This document shows positions 1-5,952 of a DNA stretch of 5,952 nucleotides, piece after piece. The notes under the pieces were generated by a model. The model searched no databases, was not told the DNA's origin, and saw nothing but the letters and a program-made list of their open reading frames with translations. The stretch's first letter is position 1. The number at the start of each line of letters is the position of its first letter. The stretch spans positions 1-5,952 of the forward strand of contig WRIF01000108.1 of the NCBI GenBank assembly GCA_009782865.1, written 5' to 3'. The stretch comes from Promicromonosporaceae bacterium (lineage in GTDB: Bacteria > Actinomycetota > Actinomycetes > Actinomycetales > Cellulomonadaceae). A program made the translations under genes and the position numbers.

Positions 1-758
1 CAGGCCATGATCAGGTCGGCCAGCGGCTGCGGCACGGTGGCGGGCAGCGGCGGCACGGGATTGTTGACGTGCGCGACGGCAATGTCTACCGGGGTCTTGC
101 CGGTGAAGGGGCGGCGGCCGGCCGTCGCCTCGTAGGCGATGACCCCCAGGGCGTACACGTCCGACAGGCCGGTGGCGGGCTTGCCCATCGCCTGCTCGGG
201 AGACAGGTATTGGGCGGTGCCCATCACCATTCCGGCCTCCGTCATCGGGGCCTGGTTGGCGGCGAGCGACACCCCAAAGTCGGTGACCTTCACCGCCGGA
301 TGCAGGCTGTGATAGCCGGGGCGTTCCACCAGGATGTTGCCGGGCTTGACGTCGCGATGCACCACCGACATCTCGTGGGCGTGCTGCAGGCCGCGGGCCG
401 TCTGGGCCAGCAAGGGCAGCAGTCGCTTGGGCGGCAGGATCGGTTCGCGCTCCAGGAGGTCGGACAACGGCTCGCCGTGCACCAGCTCCATGACCAGGAA
501 GCCCGTGCCTTCCTGCTCGCCGTAGTCGTGGACGGCGGCGATGTTCGGATGCCGGAGGGCCGCCGAGTTGCGGGCCTCGGTGCGCAGGCGGGCCAGGAAT
601 CCCTCCTGGCCGGTGTACTCCTCGCGCAGCACCTTGATGGCCACCTCGCGCCCCAGCGAGCCGTCCTCGGCCACCCAGACCTCGCCCATGCCGCCGACGG
701 CTAGGCGACGCACCAGCCGGTAGCGTTCGCCGAGCACTACCCCGGTCCGCGGCCTCAT
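1..758 (-). CDS. pknA: Ser/Thr protein kinase, PknA-type (N-terminal 252 residues; 3' end outside window)
   Basis: Eukaryotic-type Ser/Thr kinase that phosphorylates cell-division and wall-synthesis proteins at the inner face of the membrane. The visible part is most of the catalytic domain. It has a glycine-rich loop GGMGEV (residues 22-27), the ATP-binding lysine in VAIK (K42), the helix-C glutamate (E61), the catalytic loop HRDVKPGN (134-141, catalytic D136), DFG (160-162) and the activation-segment end GTAQYLSPEQ (180-189). T173 and T181 are candidate activation-loop phosphosites. The next stretch, with SDVYALGVIAYEA and RRPF, resembles PknA, and PknA is the kinase that normally follows pbpA. 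The ATG start overlaps the pbpA stop (ATGA) and has AGGGA 7 nt upstream. The ORF is open to the left edge, so the juxtamembrane linker, membrane span and any extracellular part cannot be seen. Kinase identity is certain; PknA rather than PknB rests on position and the wording of subdomains VIII-IX. Confidence 0.93.
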   Translation of the reverse strand, partial: MRPRTGVVLGERYRLVRRLAVGGMGEVWVAEDGSLGREVAIKVLREEYTGQEGFLARLRTEARNSAALRHPNIAAVHDYGEQEGTGFLVMELVHGEPLSDLLEREPILPPKRLLPLLAQTARGLQHAHEMSVVHRDVKPGNILVERPGYHSLHPAVKVTDFGVSLAANQAPMTEAGMVMGTAQYLSPEQAMGKPATGLSDVYALGVIAYEATAGRRPFTGKTPVDIAVAHVNNPVPPLPATVPQPLADLIMA

Positions 759-2251
759 TCGGTGATCCCTAGGTGCGTGCGGACCAGCTGGGCGGCGATG
801 GGGGCGGCCAGGTTGCCGCCGGTGGCCTCCATGCCCAGGTGTCCGCCGTTTTCGATCATCACCACAAACGCGATGGTCGGGTCCTCGGCGGGGGCGAAGC
901 CGGAGAACCAGACGTGGGGGGCCTCGCCGGGAGACGTCTGGGCGGTGCCGGTCTTGCCGGCCACCTCCACCCCGGGCACCCGGGCGCGCCAGCCGGTGGT
1001 GCGGCCCCCGGCCACCTGCATCACCGAGGCGGTCATCATCTCCTGCAGGTCGGCGGCCACCGCCGGGGAGACCACGCGGCGCAGCTCCTCTGGCGTCGCC
1101 TCCCACACCACCTCCAGCTGCGGGTCGCGGATGGTCTGCACCAGGTAGGGCTGCATCATCACGCCGTCGTTGGCGATCACCTGGGCCATCATCGCCATCG
1201 TCAGCGGGGTCGAGTTCAGGTCCCCCTGGCCCATGCCGGCCAGGGCCAGGCGGTCGGGGCCGAAGTTCTCGAAGCCCGGGCCGGGGAAGAAGCTGGGGGC
1301 GGCGATCATCGGAATGCGGAGTGATTCGTTGAAGCCGAAGCGCTCTGACATGTCGCGCAGGGCGTCGACCCCCACCTCGCCGGCCAGCATCATGAAGGCG
1401 GTGTTGCAGGAGATGACCATCGCATCGTGGATCGACATGTAGCCGGTGGCCGAGCAGGCCTCGTCGCGGAAGTTGCGCACCACCTGCGCGGTGCCGGGCA
1501 GCGTCATGCGGTGCGGGGCCGGCACCTGCTGGTGGGCGCCGATGCCCGCCTCCAGGGCGGCGGCGGCGACGATCATCTTGTAGGTGGAGCCGGGCGGGAA
1601 CACCGACTGCAGCACCCGGTTGTACATGGGGCGGTGCGGGGCGGCGAGGGCCTCCTGGTAGGCGGTATTGGCCTGGCTGGTGGAGAGCACCGCCAGCAGG
1701 TTGGGGTCATAGCTCGGGTAGGTGACCATCGCCAGGATGGCTCCGGTGCGCGGGTCGATGGCGAAGATGGCGCCGCGCTGCCCGTCCAGCAGTTCCCAGG
1801 CACGGCGCTGCAGGGCATCGTTGACGGTCAGCTCGACCGATGAACCCTGGTCGGGCTGGCCGGTGAGCATGTTGTGGACCCGGTCCACCCACAGGGAGGG
1901 CGCGCGCCCGTTGAGGTACTGGTTGAAGCCGCGCTCGATGCCGGAAGAGCCCACCGAGATCGAGAAGAACCCGGTGATCGGCGCGTACATCGCCGCCCTG
2001 GTCGGGTCCCCGCCGCCGAACACGCGCTGGAAGCCAAACGGGGAGTCAACCGGGATGGACTCGGCCACCGGCACCCCGTCGACCACGATTGGCCCCCGGG
2101 CGTTGTTGTACTCGGCAAAGACGGCGCGAATGTTGCGCGGATGGGTGTTGAGCTCGTCGCGCTGGAAGAACTGCAGGGCGGTGGTCGAGGCCATCAGGGA
2201 GAGGAACAGGACCACAACGAGCGCGGAGATGCGGCGAACGGTGCGGTTCAC
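755..2251 (-). CDS. pbpA: Class B penicillin-binding protein (peptidoglycan transpeptidase) PbpA
   Basis: D,D-transpeptidase that crosslinks peptidoglycan in the periplasm-like space and is anchored by an N-terminal signal-anchor helix. The 498 residues match the usual actinobacterial PbpA length of about 490. The hydrophobic segment is at residues 8-27. A short N-terminal dimerisation region follows, containing an RGPIVVDG-like stretch and SSGIERGFNQYLNG (102-115). The transpeptidase domain has all three active-site motifs: STYK (222-225, nucleophile S222), SCN (281-283) and KTG (433-435, in GKTGTAQT). The family-typical GQGDLNSTPL is at 341-350. The GTG start overlaps the rodA stop by 4 nt (GTGA) and is supported by AAGGGAG 7 nt upstream. 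It lies directly after rodA, its expected SEDS partner, and before a PknA-type kinase. There are no PASTA repeats. This small PbpA type differs from the larger FtsI/PBP3 of the division cluster. Confidence 0.96.
   Translation of the reverse strand: MNRTVRRISALVVVLFLSLMASTTALQFFQRDELNTHPRNIRAVFAEYNNARGPIVVDGVPVAESIPVDSPFGFQRVFGGGDPTRAAMYAPITGFFSISVGSSGIERGFNQYLNGRAPSLWVDRVHNMLTGQPDQGSSVELTVNDALQRRAWELLDGQRGAIFAIDPRTGAILAMVTYPSYDPNLLAVLSTSQANTAYQEALAAPHRPMYNRVLQSVFPPGSTYKMIVAAAALEAGIGAHQQVPAPHRMTLPGTAQVVRNFRDEACSATGYMSIHDAMVISCNTAFMMLAGEVGVDALRDMSERFGFNESLRIPMIAAPSFFPGPGFENFGPDRLALAGMGQGDLNSTPLTMAMMAQVIANDGVMMQPYLVQTIRDPQLEVVWEATPEELRRVVSPAVAADLQEMMTASVMQVAGGRTTGWRARVPGVEVAGKTGTAQTSPGEAPHVWFSGFAPAEDPTIAFVVMIENGGHLGMEATGGNLAAPIAAQLVRTHLGITE
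766..770 (-). promoter_or_regulatory. Ribosome binding site for the pknA-type kinase
   Basis: AGGGA lies 7 nt before the ATG at 756-758, within the last codons of pbpA. It supports that start, which forms an ATGA overlap with the pbpA stop. Confidence 0.6.
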
Positions 2252-3735
2252 GCGAACGCTCCCTTCCCCGGGGGCGGGGGCGGGACCGGCAGGGTCTCCA
2301 GGGAGTCTCCCCGGGAGCCCGCGGGGGCGTCCGCCGGCGGCTGCTGGAGCACCACACCGCGGTCCGGCTCGATGGAGGGCTTGCGGGCGTCGTGCGAAAT
2401 CTTGAGCAGGATCGCCACGATCATCCAGTTGGCCAGCATGGCCGACCCCCCCTGTGCCATGAAGGGCAGGGCCAGGCCGGTCAGCGGGATCAGGCGGGTC
2501 ACCCCGCCCACCACCACAAACACCTGCAGGGCGATCACAAAGGACAGGCCGGTGGCCAGCAGCTTGCCGAAGCCGTCGCGCACCAACAGGGCGGTGCGCA
2601 GGCCGCGCTCAACCAGCAGAAGGAAGGCGAGCAGGATGGCGAGCATGCCGGTCAGCCCCAGTTCCTCGCCGAGGGAGGTGTAGATGAAGTCGGAGAAGGA
2701 AAACGGCACCAGGTAGGGGTGGCCGCGGCCGAGTCCGGCGCCGGTCAGGCCGCCGTTGGCCAGGCCGAACATGCCGGAGACCAGTTGGCCGGAGCCGCCG
2801 GGCACGTCGATCAGGTCCATGGCGTTCAGCCAGCCGTCGAGGCGGCGGCCGACGTGCGGGAAGGAGTTGATGATGGCCAGGGCGCCCGCCCCAAACAGGG
2901 TGCCGCCGATGATCATCCAGGAGATGCGGTCGGTGGCGACGTAGAGCATCGCCACGAACATGCCGAAGAACAGCAGGGAGACGCCGAGGTCGGTCTGGAA
3001 GATCATGACGGCCATCGCCGCGCCCCACACCAGCAGCAGCGGGCCGAGGTCACGCAGGCGCGGCAGCTGCAGGCCGAGGAACTTGGGGCCGGCCATCGCC
3101 AGGGCGTCACGGGCCGAGACGAGGTAGCCGGCAAAGAAGATCGCCAGGAAGATCTTGGCGAACTCGGCGGGTTGCACGGAGAAGCCGCCGACGACGATCC
3201 AGCGAGTGGCACCGTTGATGGTGCGGCCGATGCCCGGGACCAGCGGCAGCATGATCAGGCCAAGGCCGATGAACATCGAGGTGTAGGTGAACTTCCGCAG
3301 CAGGCGGTGGTCCTTCAGGAGCCACAGGATGACGCAGGCCGCCACCACCCCGAAGATCGACCACTGAATCTGGGAGATCGCATTGGCCATCATGCCCTGC
3401 CGGGTGTCCGTCTCCTCGATGCGGGTGATCATTGCCAGCCCGAGGGCGTTGAGGAACACCACCAACGGCAGGATCGTCTGGTCGGCGTGGGGCGCCGTCA
3501 GGCGGATCGCGGCGTGCGCGCCGAGGGAGAGGAGGACCAGGAGGAGGGACTCGGTCCAGAAGCTGGACGGCAACGCGCCGCGGACGCCGTAGCCGACCAG
3601 GGCGAAGGCGCCGATTCCCACGGCGCACGCCAGGAGGAGCAGCCACAGTTCGGCCAGCCGCCAGGGGCGACGCGCCGAGGACAGGCTGGGCTCCACTGCG
3701 GCGAAGGGATCGGCGGAGGCGGGCAGGGCGGTCAT
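2248..3735 (-). CDS. rodA: SEDS-family peptidoglycan glycosyltransferase RodA (FtsW/RodA/SpoVE)
   Basis: Polytopic membrane enzyme that polymerises lipid II into glycan strands, working with a class B PBP. The protein is 495 residues and very hydrophobic, with about ten to twelve membrane segments roughly between residues 28 and 446. SEDS signatures are NALGLAMITRIEETD (96-110), GATRWIVVGGFSVQPAEFAK (175-194), GLANGGLTGAGLG (324-336), SFSDFIYTSLGEELGLTG (346-363) and GGVTRLIPLTGLALPFMAQGG (410-430). By spacing to the downstream Gln and GG, D310 is the likely catalytic aspartate. The usual GYQ here reads SGQ, with about two extra residues after the tryptophan W302. The cytoplasmic C-terminal tail (about 447-495) ends in a run of five prolines plus basic and small residues. 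The ATG overlaps the pstP stop (ATGA), with GGAGG 7 nt upstream. The position between pstP and pbpA favours RodA over FtsW, which sits in the mur/fts cluster. Confidence 0.96.
   Translation of the reverse strand: MTALPASADPFAAVEPSLSSARRPWRLAELWLLLLACAVGIGAFALVGYGVRGALPSSFWTESLLLVLLSLGAHAAIRLTAPHADQTILPLVVFLNALGLAMITRIEETDTRQGMMANAISQIQWSIFGVVAACVILWLLKDHRLLRKFTYTSMFIGLGLIMLPLVPGIGRTINGATRWIVVGGFSVQPAEFAKIFLAIFFAGYLVSARDALAMAGPKFLGLQLPRLRDLGPLLLVWGAAMAVMIFQTDLGVSLLFFGMFVAMLYVATDRISWMIIGGTLFGAGALAIINSFPHVGRRLDGWLNAMDLIDVPGGSGQLVSGMFGLANGGLTGAGLGRGHPYLVPFSFSDFIYTSLGEELGLTGMLAILLAFLLLVERGLRTALLVRDGFGKLLATGLSFVIALQVFVVVGGVTRLIPLTGLALPFMAQGGSAMLANWMIVAILLKISHDARKPSIEPDRGVVLQQPPADAPAGSRGDSLETLPVPPPPPGKGAFA
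2259..2265 (-). promoter_or_regulatory. Ribosome binding site for pbpA
   Basis: AAGGGAG lies 7 nt before the GTG at 2249-2251, inside the 3' end of rodA. It decides the start: it supports the GTG that overlaps the rodA stop, and the hydrophobic signal-anchor begins a few residues later as expected. Confidence 0.7.
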
Positions 3736-5039
3736 TGGCCCTCCTCCACCAGCAGCCGGCCCTGCTCAATCAGGTTGCCCGCCCGGTAGCGGGCGTCTTC
3801 CAGGGAGTCGGCCGGGATGGTGGAGGTGACCCGGGCGGCGAAGTCTTCGCGCAGTTCTCCCAGGAAGGTGCCGGTGAGCTCCACGGGGCGCGACAGGGTC
3901 AGCGGGCCGAGGTTCTGCGGAATGCCCCGGAAGATGGCCACCTGGCCGGCGGAGTCACCCACAAAGTATTGACGCTGGGTCCACTCGTATCCCTGCCAGG
4001 CGCCGAGGCCGAGGCCGAGCGCCACCACCACGGCGATCAGGGCGGCGATCCACCCGCGCCGCTGCGGCGGGTCGAGCGCGCCCGGGTCGTCCCCGACGTC
4101 CTCGCCCTCGAGGTCGCGGACAATTTCGGCCGAGCCGTCGTCAACAAAGCCGATCGCGTCGCCGCCTTCCAGCTTGAGCGGCCAGGGGGTGGCGGCCGGA
4201 TAGCCCCCGGGGATGGCCCCCGCCTGCCGTTCAATATCGGTCTGCGAGTTGGCGGCGGCGCCGACCACCTGCACGCCATCGGACTCCGGCTCCAGGCCCG
4301 GCGGGGCGATCTCGGGCTCGACGATGTCGATGACGACGGCGGTGATGTTGTCGGTAGACGGCACGGCGCGGGCGGCCTGCACCAGCTGGTCGGCGGCCTC
4401 GGCCGGGTCCACCCCTGAGGACAGGATGCGGGCGAGCTGCTCAAACCGGACGAAGCCGCACAGGCCGTCGGAGCACAGCAGCCAGCGGTCGCCAATGCGC
4501 GCCTCGCGGATGGACAGGTCGGGGTGAAGGTCGAGGTCGAAGTCGGAAAGGACGCGCATCACCACGTTGCGGTGGGGGTGGGTCTCCGCCTCCTCGGGCG
4601 TGATGCGCCCGGTGTCGACCAGGTGCTGCACAAAGGTGTGATCGACGGTCACCTGGGTGAGCTCGCCGTCGCGCAGCAGGTAGGCGCGCGAGTCACCCAT
4701 GTGGGCCATCACCAGCGTGGAGCCGGTGCGCAGCAGGGCCGTGATCGTCGTGCCCATCCCCTGCAGGCGCGGGTCGGCCTGGGAGACGGCCACCAGTGTG
4801 CGCCGGGCCTCCTCGATCCGCGCCTCGAGCGCCTCCAGGGCGCCGGCCGGGGTGTGTTCGGGGGAGTCCAGGTCACGCAGGGCGTTGATGGCGATGCGGC
4901 TGGCCGTGTCCCCGCCAGCGTGCCCGCCCACGCCGTCGGCCACCACCATCAGGTTTGGGCCGGCGTAGGCGGAATCCTGATTGTTGGCGCGCACCGGTCC
5001 GACGTCGGAACGGGCGGCGTACCGAAGTTGCGGAATCAT
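3732..5039 (-). CDS. pstP: PP2C-family Ser/Thr protein phosphatase PstP
   Basis: Metal-dependent (Mn/Mg) phosphatase that removes phosphate from the operon's kinases and their targets, including cell-wall regulators. The catalytic domain spans about residues 5-240. Metal-site and core motifs are RANNQD (17-22), VADGVGGHAGGD (33-44, D35), GTTITA (96-101), GDSRAY (115-120, D116), SDG (190-192, D191) and DNIT (230-233, D230). These aspartates fall where M. tuberculosis PstP has D38, D118, D191 and D229. A proline-rich, acidic juxtamembrane linker (about 242-328) leads to one membrane span (329-348) and an extracellular tail of about 87 residues. That tail opens with the family-typical QYFVG and QVAIFRGIPQNLG. 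At 435 residues it is shorter than the roughly 514-residue mycobacterial protein, mostly outside the catalytic domain. After SDGL it has CGFV where many PP2Cs carry an S/D-rich stretch. The ATG overlaps the fhaB stop by 4 nt; GGAG lies 8 nt upstream. Confidence 0.96.
   Translation of the reverse strand: MIPQLRYAARSDVGPVRANNQDSAYAGPNLMVVADGVGGHAGGDTASRIAINALRDLDSPEHTPAGALEALEARIEEARRTLVAVSQADPRLQGMGTTITALLRTGSTLVMAHMGDSRAYLLRDGELTQVTVDHTFVQHLVDTGRITPEEAETHPHRNVVMRVLSDFDLDLHPDLSIREARIGDRWLLCSDGLCGFVRFEQLARILSSGVDPAEAADQLVQAARAVPSTDNITAVVIDIVEPEIAPPGLEPESDGVQVVGAAANSQTDIERQAGAIPGGYPAATPWPLKLEGGDAIGFVDDGSAEIVRDLEGEDVGDDPGALDPPQRRGWIAALIAVVVALGLGLGAWQGYEWTQRQYFVGDSAGQVAIFRGIPQNLGPLTLSRPVELTGTFLGELREDFAARVTSTIPADSLEDARYRAGNLIEQGRLLVEEGQ
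3743..3747 (-). promoter_or_regulatory. Ribosome binding site for rodA
   Basis: GGAGG (part of GGAGGAGG) lies 7 nt before the ATG at 3733-3735, within the end of pstP. It is the strongest Shine-Dalgarno match in the window and fixes the rodA start. Confidence 0.75.
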
Positions 5040-5509
5040 GCCTGCAGCTCCACCACCGTCCGGCCAATCTGCACGGGCGTGCCCGGGGGCAGCGGAACGG
5101 TGCCATGCACCGGTTGGTCATCGAGGAAGGTGCCGTTGGTCGAGTTGAGGTCCTCCAGGTACCACTGGTCGTCCTGGGGGAAGATGCGGGCGTGGCGGGA
5201 GGAGGCGTAGTCATCCTCCAGCACCAAGGTGCAGCCGGGTTGGCGACCGATCAGGATCGAGGCGTTGGTCAAGGGCAGCTGGGTGCCCTGCAGGCCGCCG
5301 GCGGTGACGGTGAGACGGGTGGGTCGACGCGGCGCCTTCGGCGCCGAGGCCCCCGCCGCCTTGCGTCGGCCACGCCGGGTGGGGCCGCCGGCCTGACCGT
5401 CGGCGCGGGTGCGCAGGTCGCGGCGCAGCACGGCGATTGCGCTCAGCACAAATAGCCACAGCAGGAGCAAAAACCCGTACTGCAGCAGGTTGAAGGTGAG
5501 TTCACCCAT
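5036..5509 (-). CDS. fhaB: FHA-domain membrane protein FhaB (FipA-like)
   Basis: Small phosphothreonine-binding adaptor. In mycobacteria FhaB/FipA is a kinase substrate that links phosphosignalling to the division and wall machinery. The 157 residues match the family (about 155). An N-terminal membrane helix lies at residues 9-28 (YGFLLLLWLF core), followed by a basic, Ala/Pro/Arg-rich linker (about 29-64). The stretch RLTVTAGGLQGTQLPL precedes the FHA fold. The FHA domain (about 85-155) has GR (88-89), SRH (104-106) and NSTNGT (122-127), so the phosphothreonine-binding residues are intact. Thr 64, 67 and 69 lie just before the domain, where FipA carries its phosphosite; this correspondence is an inference. 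Start: the ATG is 12 nt after the fhaA stop. An AGGCGG 8 nt upstream is a plausible ribosome binding site, whereas the AGGA touching the ATG is too close. The linker DNA holds a perfect hairpin at 5330-5346. Confidence 0.95.
   Translation of the reverse strand: MGELTFNLLQYGFLLLLWLFVLSAIAVLRRDLRTRADGQAGGPTRRGRRKAAGASAPKAPRRPTRLTVTAGGLQGTQLPLTNASILIGRQPGCTLVLEDDYASSRHARIFPQDDQWYLEDLNSTNGTFLDDQPVHGTVPLPPGTPVQIGRTVVELQA
5048..5051 (-). promoter_or_regulatory. Probable ribosome binding site for pstP
   Basis: GGAG lies 8 nt before the ATG at 5037-5039, inside the end of fhaB. The match is short but well spaced, and the protein start matches the PP2C family N-terminus. Confidence 0.5.
5330..5346. 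repeat. Perfect inverted repeat (7-bp stem, 3-nt loop) inside fhaB
   Basis: CGGCGCC, a TTC loop, then GGCGCCG form a perfect hairpin of G and C only in the stem. It falls in the Ala/Pro/Lys linker codons of fhaB between the membrane helix and the FHA domain. No T-run follows on the transcribed strand, so it does not look like an intrinsic terminator. It may be only a by-product of GC-rich Ala/Pro codons. Confidence 0.5.
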
Positions 5510-5517
5510 TCCTGGCG

Positions 5518-5523
5518 CCGCCT
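5518..5523 (-). promoter_or_regulatory. Probable ribosome binding site for fhaB
   Basis: AGGCGG, one mismatch from AGGAGG, lies 8 nt before the fhaB ATG and overlaps the fhaA stop codon. It is the only well-spaced candidate in the 12-nt gap. Confidence 0.45.
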
Positions 5524-5952
5524 ACCAAGGTTCGGCCTCCCGCGGGGTGCCGGACCAGAACATGATGCGCGTGCGGCCGATGGTCAGGGTGTTGCCGTCG
5601 AGCAGGGTCGCGGCGGGCACCTGATGGCCCTCCACGAAGAGGCCATTGGTGGAGCCGAGGTCGGAGGCGACCACGCCCTCCGGGGTGACCCGGATTTCCA
5701 GGTGGCGGCGGCTGATGCCGGGATCGTCGATCACGATGTCGGCGTCGGCGTCGCGCCCGATCACCGTCACCGGACCGGTGAGCAGGTAGCGCTGCCCGTC
5801 GATGTCGAGGAGCGGGTGGCGGGCGCCGGTGTTGTTCACCGTGGCGGGGGCCACGGCGCCACGCACCGAGGCGGAGCGCACCTGGAAGCGGCCGGGACGC
5901 TGGGATTCATGGCCCTGGAAGGGCACCGACACCGGGCCGACGAAGGCGTAGG
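5522..5952 (-). CDS. fhaA: FHA-domain protein FhaA, C-terminal part (DUF3662 end plus FHA; 5' end outside window)
   Basis: Cytoplasmic phosphothreonine reader. In mycobacteria FhaA binds the phosphorylated pseudokinase domain of MviN/MurJ and modulates wall synthesis. The last 142 residues are visible. They begin with YAFVGPVSVPFQ and GRFQVRS, the typical end of the N-terminal DUF3662 domain, so the frame clearly continues past the right edge. A GTG at 5930-5932 could be read as a start, but it lies inside this conserved stretch and is not the true start. The FHA domain follows: VIGRD (GR at 5753-5758), ISRRH (SRRH at 5702-5713) and DLGSTNG (STNG at 5642-5653). The last motif is followed by Leu instead of the commoner Thr. 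The linker between the two domains is only about 20-25 residues, much shorter than the long Gly/Pro-rich linkers of mycobacterial FhaA. The gene ends 12 nt before fhaB and is normally first in this operon. Confidence 0.93.
   Translation of the reverse strand, partial: YAFVGPVSVPFQGHESQRPGRFQVRSASVRGAVAPATVNNTGARHPLLDIDGQRYLLTGPVTVIGRDADADIVIDDPGISRRHLEIRVTPEGVVASDLGSTNGLFVEGHQVPAATLLDGNTLTIGRTRIMFWSGTPREAEPW

Noticed and set aside
69..704. Plus-strand open frame opposite the kinase gene
   Set aside because: The opposite strand encodes an intact kinase with all catalytic motifs, and the plus-strand product is low-complexity and His/Gly/Gln/Arg-rich. It is a shadow frame.
2265..2282. CCCCGGGG palindrome and G-runs near the rodA/pbpA junction as a terminator or quadruplex
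   Set aside because: They encode the Pro/Gly run at the RodA C-terminus. There is no stem followed by a T-run, and pbpA overlaps rodA, so termination here makes no sense.
1722..2683. Overlapping plus-strand open frames opposite pbpA and the end of rodA
   Set aside because: They lie across the pbpA/rodA junction, show no known motif, and are expected by chance in DNA this GC-rich.
2392..3789. Long plus-strand open frame of 465 codons opposite rodA and the end of pstP
   Set aside because: It is the mirror of a GC-rich gene with strong third-position bias. The translation is rich in Gly, Gln, His, Glu and Asp without any recognisable fold, while the minus-strand frame encodes a clear SEDS protein.
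5522..5932. A separate 136-residue FHA gene starting at the GTG at 5932
   Set aside because: The frame stays open upstream and the residues before the GTG (YAFVGP) belong to the conserved end of DUF3662, so this is the C-terminal part of fhaA.
1..5952. Search for CRISPR repeats, tRNA or rRNA genes, insertion-sequence ends and defence or toxin genes
   Set aside because: The window is wall-to-wall coding with six recognised core genes. I saw no spaced direct repeats, transposase motifs or RNA-gene sequences.

Overview
The window is a GC-rich stretch carried entirely on the minus strand. It is the conserved actinobacterial cell-wall and Ser/Thr phosphosignalling operon. Read in the direction of transcription (from high to low coordinate) the genes are fhaA (C-terminal part only), fhaB, pstP, rodA, pbpA and a PknA-type kinase (N-terminal 252 residues only). 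This is the order known from Mycobacterium tuberculosis and most other Actinomycetota (fhaA-fhaB-pstP-rodA-pbpA-pknA-pknB). The gene set, gene order and GC-rich codons place the source in Actinomycetota. The short linker and wording of the FhaA end recall Propionibacteriales-like or Streptomyces-like proteins more than mycobacterial ones, but that finer placement is only an impression.

Layout: 5522-5952 holds the end of fhaA (last part of the DUF3662 domain plus a complete FHA domain). After 12 nt comes fhaB (5036-5509), a membrane-anchored FHA protein. Then pstP (3732-5039), a PP2C-type phosphatase with one membrane span; rodA (2248-3735), a SEDS glycosyltransferase; pbpA (755-2251), a class B penicillin-binding protein; and the kinase (1-758), which runs off the left edge. 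Four of the five junctions are 4-nt stop/start overlaps (ATGA, ATGA, GTGA, ATGA). No stretch lacks a gene, and I see no internal promoter, terminator, RNA gene, mobile element or CRISPR array. The operon promoter is expected upstream of fhaA, beyond the right edge.

How the genes work together (family knowledge): RodA polymerises glycan from lipid II and PbpA crosslinks it, forming a SEDS-bPBP synthase pair. The PknA-type kinase, with a PknB expected just off the left edge, phosphorylates cell-wall and division proteins. PstP reverses this, and FhaA and FhaB read phosphothreonines and relay the signal to wall synthesis. All key catalytic residues that can be seen are intact.

I did not find a new system here; this is an ordinary core locus. 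The points worth a second look are modest: a departure from the usual GYQ motif beside the catalytic Asp of RodA, tight translational coupling, a short FhaA interdomain linker, and a perfect GC-rich hairpin inside fhaB.
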